26,837 bases of DNA from positions 1 to 26,837 of the IMG/VR virus record IMGVR_UViG_3300005841_000077; one strand, 5' to 3'. Shown one piece after another: positions 21,685-26,837 of the stretch. The stretch's first letter is position 1; every line of letters starts with the position of its first letter. The position numbers were made by a program, and so were the translations under genes. Origin of the DNA: a virus. The notes beneath the pieces are model-generated. The model was not told the origin of the DNA and made no database searches. It saw nothing but the letters and a program-made list of their open reading frames with translations.

Positions 21685-22134
21685 CTAACTTTCCCAAAGC
21701 GCCTCGGGTAGAGACGCGACCAACAGGCCGATCAGAAATGCGACCAAGAATGACGGTTGCGCGCTCATTGCCGCCTGAACGCCAAACACCTCGGCCAGCA
21801 TGCGACCAAGATCGGTTTGTGCCAGCCGACTCGTAAACGGATAGATCCCGGCCGCGTTCAGCATGGCATCGATGAGCGTGATTACGATCCCGAGCGCCGC
21901 CATGCGGCCGCCGCTGCGCTTCAGCAAGAATCGCCATAACGGCCGCTCTGCGAGGGTCAATGTCCATTGTACCAGGGCCGCCGCGATCGCGCTATAGACG
22001 ATCGGCGCCTCCGGCATGGCGTGATTGAAAAACAGATAGGTGGTAAACACGCCGCCAAGCCAGGCGCAGACGCTGGCGATCTTGCTCCATCCGAACGGCG
22101 CGCGGGTCAGCGGTTCGCTCCGAACGTTGCTCAT
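21685..22134 (-). CDS. Four-helix membrane protein, unknown function
   Basis: 149 residues from ATG 22134, which overlaps the previous stop (ATGA); upstream in-frame codons belong to that gene. Four hydrophobic stretches at ~18-35, 43-60, 78-95 and 128-145 (ASVCAWLGGVFTTYLFF, IVYSAIAAALVQWTLTL, MAALGIVITLIDAMLNAAG, FLVAFLIGLLVASLPEAL). A polytopic protein this size could be a holin, a superinfection-exclusion protein, or part of a complex with its membrane neighbours. Sequence gives no decision. Confidence 0.7.
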   Translation of the reverse strand: MSNVRSEPLTRAPFGWSKIASVCAWLGGVFTTYLFFNHAMPEAPIVYSAIAAALVQWTLTLAERPLWRFLLKRSGGRMAALGIVITLIDAMLNAAGIYPFTSRLAQTDLGRMLAEVFGVQAAMSAQPSFLVAFLIGLLVASLPEALWES

Positions 22135-22577
22135 TTCCCGCACCGCCTGGCGCCGCGCGCAACCGCGCATGCGCCGCTGCCGGTGATCACCTGATGGCCG
22201 CTATCGTCAACGTGCTGAACGATGATCAGCGGGCGCGCTTGCGGCTCCGCCGCGGGCGCGCTATCGACTGGCGCTGCGATCGGCTGAAACTGGACAGGCT
22301 GTAAAGCCTCGCCAGCGGGCGCCTGCTGCACGACGATCGGCGGGTTGGGTATAACGACTGGGATCGGCGCGTACGGCGGCTGTGCGGCCGGCGTAGGCGC
22401 GCTGGGCGCGGGCTGCGCGGTCGCTTGCATGGACGGGCCGCTCTGCCATTGCTTGACCGCGTACGGCCAGAGCAGATAGCCGAGCATCAGCACGAAGGCG
22501 ATCGTGAGCAAGTTCGCGATCCAGCCGATCGCGACGGCAGCGGGCGACGGGCGGATCGGGGTCGGTTCGCTTGCCAT
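22131..22577 (-). CDS. Single-pass membrane protein with Pro-rich exposed region
   Basis: 148 residues. One membrane helix at ~15-40 (AVAIGWIANLLTIAFVLMLG) follows a short Pro-rich N-terminus; the rest is Pro/Ala/Gln-rich (QPAPSAPTPAAQPPYAPIPV) and ends in a small domain with two Cys (LIIVQHVDDSGHQVITGSGA then CAVARGARRCGK). An anchored, extended periplasmic or wall-spanning arm is one reading, e.g. a spanin-like or stalk protein. Start at 22577 is preceded by AAGGA about ten bases upstream. First gene of the membrane triad. Confidence 0.65.
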   Translation of the reverse strand: MASEPTPIRPSPAAVAIGWIANLLTIAFVLMLGYLLWPYAVKQWQSGPSMQATAQPAPSAPTPAAQPPYAPIPVVIPNPPIVVQQAPAGEALQPVQFQPIAAPVDSAPAAEPQARPLIIVQHVDDSGHQVITGSGACAVARGARRCGK

Positions 22578-22702
22578 AGTAGAACATCCTTCCTAGTGGC
22601 TGCGATGCGCTACAATGGCAATCGCAGCATGCTTACTTCATGCTGTTCAGCGGCTAGCGCCGGCCGGGCGTGGCATGCACTCGGCCGGCGCGCTGGTGAT
22701 TC
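22578..22702. promoter_or_regulatory. Gap with 8-bp inverted repeat upstream of the membrane triad
   Basis: GCTGCGAT at 22599-22606 and ATCGCAGC at 22621-22628 flank 14 bases containing TACAAT. An operator for the leftward membrane genes is the likeliest role. I cannot identify a convincing -35/-10 pair here. Confidence 0.35.
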
Positions 22703-22840
22703 TTATTCTCCTTCTACGTCGTCTTCTTCTTCATCCTGCCACGCGCCGCAGTCGGCGCAGACCCATACCCGTAGTTTGTACTCATTCGCTTCTCCGCCAT
22801 CGTACATGGCGCACGGGCCGCCACACTCCGCACATTCCAT
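22703..22840 (-). CDS. 45-residue zinc-ribbon mini-protein with acidic tail
   Basis: Starts at ATG 22840 with ribosome site AAAGGGGA. CAECGGPC near the N-terminus and VCADCGAW near residue 30 make a C-x2-C...C-x2-C ribbon; the last 10 residues are almost all Asp/Glu (DEEEDDVEGE). The same plan as the gene at 21056, so the two may share a role. Too short to place in a family. Confidence 0.65.
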   Translation of the reverse strand: MECAECGGPCAMYDGGEANEYKLRVWVCADCGAWQDEEEDDVEGE

Positions 22841-22873
22841 GGGATTCCCCTTTACATGCATAGCGCTTGACAT

Positions 22874-23308
22874 TCATGGCGGCGCGCGACCGCCGCGCTG
22901 GCGTTCCTTCAAAACGTCTGTCGGTTCCTTGCGGCATATCACCCACACCGGCAGGTGTGCGCGTCGATCAAAGTCATCGCACTTGGTATAGGCAAGCACG
23001 CCCATCAGATGCTTGTCGCACCACGCATTATCAACCTGCCCGCGCATGAACGCGCACGTTGCGCAGCAGTTCACAACCGGGAGGTTTAGGAGTTGTTCGT
23101 GGTCGATCATGTGTCCCTCGCGTTCTTTGTCCCTGGCCGGCACATTCCGGCCTCTGCGGTTCTTTCGACTAGACAGCGCGCAGACCGCGGCATGCGAGAG
23201 CGTGCGCCCGCGTAGCGTGTACTGCGGTTCGCCGACAAGCCCGCTGCCGCCGATGTAGTCTGCTCTGCCGAGCGGCGTGTTATAGGCCAGCATAACGCTA
23301 TCGGTCAT
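22874..23308 (-). CDS. Cys-rich hypothetical protein
   Basis: 144 residues from ATG 23308, overlapping the previous stop (ATGA). The first ~65 residues (MLAYNTPLGRADYIGGSGLV, YTLRGRTLSHAAVCALSSRK) are basic. The second part may start independently at the Met in REGHMIDHEQLL, preceded by GAGGG. It carries C-C-x2-C (NCCATCAF), then WCDKH and KCDDFD, a four-Cys pattern that could bind zinc or an Fe-S cluster. I cannot tell whether it is one protein or two fused genes. Function unknown. Confidence 0.65.
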   Translation of the reverse strand: MTDSVMLAYNTPLGRADYIGGSGLVGEPQYTLRGRTLSHAAVCALSSRKNRRGRNVPARDKEREGHMIDHEQLLNLPVVNCCATCAFMRGQVDNAWCDKHLMGVLAYTKCDDFDRRAHLPVWVICRKEPTDVLKERQRGGRAPP

Positions 23309-23592
23309 TCTGTATCCTCTTTCCAGCGAAACGCGACAAACCACGAATCGCCGTGCATGCTCTGCCCCTCGGCCGGATAGCGCGCCGCTGTCGCCGGCAC
23401 GCCGCAATCACGCTCGAATGTGATGATCTCGATGTCTCCCAATTTCTTGCCCTTGCGGCTGATCGTCAACGTCGTCACGCCGTCCAGCACGCGCACGGCG
23501 ATGCGGGCGCCGCCCCGAAGGTCAAGGCCGCGATCCTCGCCGCTTTCGCGCGCCCGGCGGTGCAATTCGGTGTAGAGGTTCGCGAGGCTCAT
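23305..23592 (-). CDS. Small hypothetical protein
   Basis: 95 residues, starting at ATG 23592 overlapping the previous stop, with GGAG six bases upstream. An N-terminal helix (LANLYTELHRRARESGED), a beta-rich centre (GARIAVRVLDGVTTLTISRK, GDIEIITFERDCGVP) and WFVAFRWKED at the end follow a pattern I recall from uncharacterised early phage proteins ('...LtisR.gk.vg..Ei.tFr..cgvP...r.p.eg......w.v.yrW'). Function unknown. Confidence 0.7.
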   Translation of the reverse strand: MSLANLYTELHRRARESGEDRGLDLRGGARIAVRVLDGVTTLTISRKGKKLGDIEIITFERDCGVPATAARYPAEGQSMHGDSWFVAFRWKEDTE

Positions 23593-23708
23593 AGCATCTC
23601 CAGATCGCGCCTGTTCACCCGTCGTATGCAGCCGCGCCAGACGATGTACGCGCGGTACGCTTCGATGCGCACGATCGTGACCAGTTCGCCCTGGTAGATG
23701 GCTTTCAT
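23589..23708 (-). CDS. 39-residue hypothetical protein
   Basis: Starts at ATG 23708, nine bases after the PP-loop gene stop, with ribosome site GAGG seven bases upstream; stop overlaps the next ATG. MKAIYQGELVTIVRIEAYRA and YIVWRGCIRRVNRRD suggest a tiny five-strand SH3-like barrel rich in Arg, possibly nucleic-acid binding. Too short for a firm call, but spacing and ribosome site support it. Confidence 0.55.
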   Translation of the reverse strand: MKAIYQGELVTIVRIEAYRAYIVWRGCIRRVNRRDLEML

Positions 23709-23716
23709 CGTATGCC

Positions 23717-24523
23717 TCATGTCATGCAATAGCCGGATTCACATGCGTCGTCAAAGTCATCGAACATGTCAGATTGATCACCTATCACGCTATCAAGGGG
23801 CCGTAGTTTGCTCGTTAAAAAAATCGGTTCCTTCCCTAATCGTGTTCGTTGGCTTAGCAGACTTTGTTCTAGCTTGATAGCTCGATCGAAGAGCGCCGGG
23901 TTTGTACGCTTCATCGTTTGCCAGTCTTTTATACGATGATAGGGACAAAACCAACAAGCAGACTTTGGCGGAATAGGCAACGCTGCATGCGTAATGACGT
24001 TCATGCAATCCTGGCGGTTCAGCCGCAGATCGATAAGCGGGTACTCCTTTTGGATCAGTGGATACGCGGGATCGTCTGTTTTCATCCGATGATATTCGTC
24101 AATACTGATGCCTAACCCCATTCGCGCCGGCGCTGTTTTCACTACGCCGTATTCTTTCAACCATCGATTGATTTGATTGATCTTGAATTCTTGTGTGCAT
24201 GTGCGCCCGCTCGGCATGCCTGATGGGAACATATAGGCTGGAATATCAACAGATTTTGATCCGTCCTTTGTCATTCGCTGATAAAGTGTCTGCTCTGTTC
24301 CATCCTTGCGAATATGCCGTAATTCATGCAGTTCAATCCCATGCGCCAGCGCATACGGTTTCGCGACGTTTTCGACGTACGCCAGCGTGGCCGGATGCTC
24401 GCTGTCGTCGCCCACATTGCAGAATAGGAAAATTGGAAAGTCGATCGCGCGCTGCGCCGCCAAGACCAGCGCGGCCGTACTCTGGACGCCGCCGCCATAG
24501 GAAAAGGTGCGTAGTTGTGTCAT
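23717..24523 (-). CDS. PP-loop ATPase, PAPS-reductase/adenine-nucleotide alpha-hydrolase-like, with four Cys
   Basis: 268 residues. FSYGGGVQST (7-16) is the PP-loop that activates a substrate by adenylation with ATP, as in PAPS reductases, DndC and tRNA thiolases. PSGRTCTQEFK (Cys109), LGISIDEYHRMK (137-148), Cys173 and SACWFCPYH (Cys190, Cys193) leave four Cys that could hold an Fe-S cluster or zinc. Such genes occur in many phages with unknown substrate; sulphur chemistry on a nucleotide or nucleic acid is an inference. The ATG overlaps the replication gene stop (ATGA), ribosome site GAGG. GC is about 48% in samples, well below neighbours, a sign of later acquisition. Confidence 0.85.
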   Translation of the reverse strand: MTQLRTFSYGGGVQSTAALVLAAQRAIDFPIFLFCNVGDDSEHPATLAYVENVAKPYALAHGIELHELRHIRKDGTEQTLYQRMTKDGSKSVDIPAYMFPSGMPSGRTCTQEFKINQINRWLKEYGVVKTAPARMGLGISIDEYHRMKTDDPAYPLIQKEYPLIDLRLNRQDCMNVITHAALPIPPKSACWFCPYHRIKDWQTMKRTNPALFDRAIKLEQSLLSQRTRLGKEPIFLTSKLRPLDSVIGDQSDMFDDFDDACESGYCMT

Positions 24524-25512
24524 CGTTTTACCTCGCTCAGCTCTTTCTCCAGCTCGGCCAGCGCCTGGTCATCCGTCGCGCCGTCTACGAGCGCTTCAAC
24601 CACGATCCGCATATCGCCGAACGCGGCGCCCGGCCCGAGCAGGTCAACGGCGCGCCAGTGGGCATCGCGGTACGCCGCGTTTCGCCGCTGCGCGTCGTCC
24701 GGCGGCGCGCTGCCGAGCTGGTACGCCGGGTCACGAGCGTAGGACTCGGGATCGAGCGGGCGGGCGGGATCGGGCGGGGCGGCATGCAGCTGGCCGTTTG
24801 CGATTGCGGCGTGAAATGCGCCGCTGGCGCACAAACCGGCCCTGATGCGCTGCTCAAAATGCGCCCATGTGGCGCGAATCTGCGCCGGCGTCAAGTCCGG
24901 CCGAGCCGCTAGCGCTCTGGCGATCAGTTTCGGCGCCGTGCCTAATTCGCTCAGCAGCGCGGCGCGGTGATCCGATGGCGGGATCGAATCGGCGCCGCAT
25001 GGTAGTTTATATTTAGCAGCAGAGTCTGAGTCATGCTCTGCTGCTACTAAGACATGATCTTCCATGCATTGCGCGATTTGATCCCCCTCGGGATCAAAAT
25101 CATACTCCGCATTCTGCTGCGCTAAAAAGCGATCCGACGATGGGATCAACACCGATTCGGCGGCATCCTCAGAATCGATCCCGCGCGGGATCATTTGATC
25201 CGCCTCGGGATCAAACAGGCGTGTAATCAACCCCGTTTCGCGATCGTAGATGATATACCCGTCATACGCGAGCTGGCCTAACAACTCCGCGACGTGGCCG
25301 GCGCTCGCATAGCCAGCCCAATCGGCCAGCGCGCGATTACGCGGGCGGATCGTGCCGCCGACGCCGCAATGATCGCAGATTGCTGCGAGCAACCGACCGA
25401 CCGGGGGGATGTATGTTTGGGCGTAGGGATTTACGATGTCTCGCGTATTCCTTACATCGCTGTCGGAATATCCGCCGCTAGACAAGGAATTACTTCCGTG
25501 GTAAGATTCCAT
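24520..25512 (-). CDS. Replication initiator-like protein (winged-helix N-terminus) with origin repeats inside its gene
   Basis: 330 residues; ribosome site AAAGGA seven bases before ATG 25512. Residues ~30-95 (YIPPVGRLLAAICDHCG, RPRNRALADWAGYASAGHVA, ELLGQLAYDGYIIYDRETG) form a winged helix like those of phage O-type or DnaD-like initiators. Residues ~99-185 are an acidic, poorly ordered linker (FDPEADQMIPRGIDSEDAAE) whose DNA holds five palindromic iteron-like repeats. The C-terminal ~145 residues are helical (RAALLSELGTAPKLIARALA, LTPAQIRATWAHFEQRI), as in partner-binding domains for helicase loading. Origin inside the initiator gene is the lambda O arrangement. No helicase gene is seen, so host DnaB would be recruited. 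Confidence 0.75.
   Translation of the reverse strand: MESYHGSNSLSSGGYSDSDVRNTRDIVNPYAQTYIPPVGRLLAAICDHCGVGGTIRPRNRALADWAGYASAGHVAELLGQLAYDGYIIYDRETGLITRLFDPEADQMIPRGIDSEDAAESVLIPSSDRFLAQQNAEYDFDPEGDQIAQCMEDHVLVAAEHDSDSAAKYKLPCGADSIPPSDHRAALLSELGTAPKLIARALAARPDLTPAQIRATWAHFEQRIRAGLCASGAFHAAIANGQLHAAPPDPARPLDPESYARDPAYQLGSAPPDDAQRRNAAYRDAHWRAVDLLGPGAAFGDMRIVVEALVDGATDDQALAELEKELSEVKR
24968..25215. repeat. Five GATCC/GGATC palindromic iterons: predicted phage replication origin
   Basis: Repeats centred near 24977, 25088, 25139, 25185 and 25205. The copies at 25077-25098 and 25194-25215 are 22 bases long and differ at one position; each has 8-9-base arms. The copy at 25177-25192 is a perfect 16-base palindrome (GATCCCGCGCGGGATC). 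The copies at 24969-24985 and 25131-25147 share GATCCGA-type arms with 7-base spacers. An AT-rich stretch (25002-25015) and an 11-bp-arm hairpin (25014-25024/25036-25046) lie among them. This is the expected make-up of an iteron origin with a DNA-unwinding element. Confidence 0.7.
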
Positions 25513-25631
25513 GTAAGCATCCTTTGTGCTTCAGATCAGCCGCCTGCGCCATGAACGCTTAGGGCGGCTGATTGCTTGTCCAGAGAATGCCGGCATACGG
25601 GGCCGGCGCGGTTGCGCCAAACATGGGCGCG
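25513..25631. promoter_or_regulatory. Leader/operator region upstream of the replication gene
   Basis: A 10-bp inverted repeat, ATCAGCCGCC at 25535-25544 and its complement at 25563-25572, separated by 18 bases, sits about 25 bases before the replication gene start. A GCCGG/CCGGC hairpin follows near 25590-25607. No clear promoter boxes are seen; the repeat may be an operator or an mRNA hairpin controlling initiator dosage. Confidence 0.45.
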
Positions 25632-25715
25632 CTAGTCCTCGTAGCCGATGTCGCCGGGGATCGGGTCGCCCGGGCCATCCTCCGGCGGCGGATCATTGGT
25701 CGTCATCGTCATCAT
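25632..25715 (-). CDS. 27-residue acidic peptide (doubtful)
   Basis: ATG 25715, out of frame inside the end of the upstream gene, with AAGG five bases upstream. The peptide is MMTMTTNDPPPEDGPGDPIP plus GDIGYED, low-complexity and acidic. Overlap and ribosome site are compatible with translation, but the composition gives no fold and it may be chance. Confidence 0.25.
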   Translation of the reverse strand: MMTMTTNDPPPEDGPGDPIPGDIGYED

Positions 25716-26106
25716 TCTGCGCCTTGCATGTCTGACATTGCCAATTAAACTCGGTGCGCCAAATGCGCACGCCTTCTGCGCCGCAATCGTCACACGCTCC
25801 AATAACGAATTCTTGGGGATAATCTCCAAGCGGGCCGTTGTGGTAGCAAAACGCGCATACTGGACGATTGCCTAACGTCCTCGTTGCGGCAGCACCGCAG
25901 AGAGTGCACCGTGGTTTCATCATCCTTCTTCGTCCTTTCGCGTTTTGGTTGCCCTCCGGCGCACCCATGCGGCGCAGCTGAACGCCGGCGCGCTTCAGCC
26001 GATAATGGATCGCGGTGCGGCTGAGCGGATACCGCTCGGCCAAAGCAAGCGTAGACGCGCCAGCGATGTACGCGCCGATCAGTTCAGCGGTCGTAATCGC
26101 TTTCAT
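25693..26106 (-). CDS. HTH protein joined to a double zinc ribbon
   Basis: 137 residues; ATG overlaps the previous stop (ATGA). Residues 1-~60 are a resolvase/terminase-like HTH (ELIGAYIAGASTLALAERYP, SRTAIHYRLKRAGVQLRRMG) ending in GAPEGNQNAKG, a phrase that usually ends small HTH proteins of phages. Residues 61-137 hold CTLCGAAATR...VCAFCY and CDDCGAEG...CQTCKAQ, two CxxC pairs each, then an Asp run. MM at 61-62 has AAGAAGG just before it, so a separate 76-residue zinc protein may also be made. Likely a transcription regulator; the composite layout is unusual. Confidence 0.75.
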   Translation of the reverse strand: MKAITTAELIGAYIAGASTLALAERYPLSRTAIHYRLKRAGVQLRRMGAPEGNQNAKGRRRMMKPRCTLCGAAATRTLGNRPVCAFCYHNGPLGDYPQEFVIGACDDCGAEGVRIWRTEFNWQCQTCKAQNDDDDDQ

Positions 26107-26384
26107 TCCGGCCAGCCCTCCACCGGCGGCCCCTCAAGCAATTCAGGGGGCCGGCTGAGGCTGAGCAACCAGCCGGGAATCTCATCGGCCAGCACGGGCG
26201 GGCATTCGGCGCGGTGGCGATCGGCCAGGAGCCAGATCAGACTACGCATCGATGCGCTGTGCTCTATCACGTCCGGCACGCCCGCGCCGGCGCAGTACCC
26301 GGCGCTGTAGATGTCGAAGAGAATACCGCCCATGCCGCGTTCTACGCGGTCTAACAACACATCCTCGATCGTGGTACAATCCAT
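26103..26384 (-). CDS. First gene of the leftward early operon, unknown function
   Basis: 93 residues from ATG 26384, chosen for its ribosome site AGGAG seven bases upstream. TTIEDVLLDRVERGMGGILF, SAGYCAGAGVPDVIEHSASM, RSLIWLLADRHRAECPPVLA: a mostly helical protein without membrane segment or known motif. Position at the operon head, next to the integrase promoter region, suggests an early regulator or host take-over function, but no motif supports a specific role. Confidence 0.65.
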   Translation of the reverse strand: MDCTTIEDVLLDRVERGMGGILFDIYSAGYCAGAGVPDVIEHSASMRSLIWLLADRHRAECPPVLADEIPGWLLSLSRPPELLEGPPVEGWPE

Positions 26385-26596
26385 CGTCGTCTCCTGCTGT
26401 TTGGGCGCCGCGCACGTACTCCGCGCGGCGCCCGGGTTCAATTGTCAGATCACCACTTCATACAGCCTCACATTTCTACGCAAGCCGCCACGGCCCGCGC
26501 GGCTGGCATGTCGCCACGTCGCGGCATGCCAAGCGCCCGAGTCGTCGCGTACACTCCACAGCAGCAGCTTGCTGTGATGTTATGGGAGGGGTTGTC
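26385..26596. promoter_or_regulatory. Intergenic control region between the leftward operon and integrase
   Basis: No gene seen. Three inverted repeats: perfect 11-bp arms at 26404-26414/26424-26434 (in the leader of the leftward operon), 11-bp arms with one mismatch at 26504-26514/26521-26531, and 7-bp arms at 26557-26563/26570-26576 just before the integrase start. These look like operators or leader hairpins for two divergent transcripts. I do not see consensus promoter boxes. Confidence 0.5.
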
Positions 26597-26837
26597 TTGC
26601 TCACTGAGAACAAAACCGGGGTGGAAACCAGGCTGGCCGAGTCGCCAGCCATTCTCGGCACGCTGCCGAGCTATGCGGCCTATCTTGGCGGGCGAAAGAC
26701 CCGGCCGCGCACGATCGAGACGTATACGAAAGTCGCGACGGCGTTCATGCGCCATCTCGGAGCAGAGGCGACGGTCGCCGACATTACGCCCGAGTCGATC
26801 GGGCGTAATGTCGGCGACCGTCGCCTCTGCTCCGAGA
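26597..26837 (+). CDS. int: Tyrosine integrase, N-terminal part (3' end continues at the window's left end)
   Basis: The frame from TTG 26597 (GGGAGGGG seven bases upstream; in-frame ATG 26582 is the alternative) encodes the N-terminal core-binding domain of a tyrosine recombinase: LPSYAAYLGGRKTRPRTIET, then YTKVATAFMRHLGAE and VADITPES. The frame stays open to the window edge, but bases after 26798 are the copy-back arm of a palindrome and probably not native. Joining residue SITPES-like end to the left-end QIARKYLAAATIAKD leaves a gap of about 5-8 residues compared with XerD, so the two pieces are one gene of roughly 320 residues. Confidence 0.88.
   Translation, partial: MLTENKTGVETRLAESPAILGTLPSYAAYLGGRKTRPRTIETYTKVATAFMRHLGAEATVADITPESIGRNVGDRRLCSE
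26755..26837. repeat. Perfect 39-bp inverted repeat ending exactly at the window edge
   Basis: Arms 26755-26793 and 26799-26837 are perfect complements around a five-base centre (GTCGA). The left arm is ordinary integrase coding sequence; the right arm breaks the integrase frame homology. Termination exactly at the window edge and location inside a gene that continues at the other edge point to a foldback made during amplification or assembly. A real hairpin telomere is the less likely alternative. Confidence 0.9.

Noticed and set aside
22807-22879. A 31-codon leftward frame (ATG just after the 22874 gene)
   Set aside because: It overlaps the convincing 45-residue zinc ribbon in another frame and encodes an Arg/Trp-rich stretch without pattern.
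24193-24912. Rightward 239-codon frame opposite the PP-loop and initiator genes
   Set aside because: Very Arg-rich and antisense to two recognised genes that overlap by ATGA; a typical GC-rich shadow.
24968-25215. CRISPR array
   Set aside because: The repeats are palindromes of unequal spacing, lie in a coding gene, and have no uniform spacers.
26468-26755. Leftward frame of 95 codons antisense to the integrase start
   Set aside because: It is antisense to a recognised recombinase domain and has no ribosome site; Arg/Cys-rich shadow of GC-rich coding sequence.
1-26837. tRNA genes
   Set aside because: I looked for GTTC-A-A-type T-loop boxes with matching acceptor stems and saw none that fold; a covariance-model scan would be decisive.

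Overview
The window reads as an almost complete genome of a tailed, siphovirus-like temperate phage (HK97-type head, long non-contractile tail). The two window ends carry the two halves of one tyrosine integrase: the N-terminal half runs off the right end and the catalytic half enters at the left end, in frame and in order, with about 5-8 codons missing between them. The molecule is therefore most simply a circle (or circular permutation) opened inside the integrase gene. The last 83 bases form a perfect foldback palindrome that is probably an end artefact. Composition is GC-rich, with a striking excess of GATC/CGATCG, some HIP1-like GCGATCGC octamers, and a TGATAGC heptamer array. As far as I recall, such sequences occur in Chloroflexota and Cyanobacteria, so a host from one of these phyla is possible but cannot be fixed from sequence alone.

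Layout. (1) 1-1343: integrase catalytic part, an intergenic attachment-site/operator candidate region with several hairpins, a leftward excisionase/MerR-type HTH gene, and a symmetric divergent promoter whose two -35 boxes lie in the arms of one palindrome. (2) 1376-2365: four small rightward genes of unknown function, one encoding a 41-residue zinc-ribbon protein. (3) 2569-4933: amidase endolysin, beta-class DNA methyltransferase, a TIM-barrel glycoside-hydrolase-like protein and a two-helix holin candidate, which looks like a lysis module with an inserted methyltransferase. (4) 5023-10972: head genes (small and large terminase, portal, a 51-residue protein, Mu-F-like head protein, HK97 prohead protease, major capsid protein). 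(5) 11053-15271: decoration, connector and neck proteins. (6) 15273-21016: tail tube, tail assembly chaperones with a probable -1 frameshift, tape measure, tail tip, and fibre-like proteins. A hairpin at 21020-21043 separates this block from the convergent leftward block.

(7) 26384 down to 21056, leftward: a tightly packed early operon with small HTH and zinc-ribbon proteins, a replication initiator (24520-25512) that carries iteron-like palindromes in the middle of its own gene as in phage lambda O, an unusually AT-rich PP-loop/PAPS-reductase-like gene with four conserved-looking cysteines, several Cys-rich mini-proteins, and a distal set of three membrane proteins, one of them fused to a helix-turn-helix-like region.

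The most informative items for follow-up are the origin inside the initiator gene, the PP-loop gene beside it, the palindromic divergent promoter, the CCCAAAA frameshift in the tail chaperones, the repeated GTGCTATACT-plus-hairpin leaders, the domain inserted into the head-tail connector, and the foldback at the window end.
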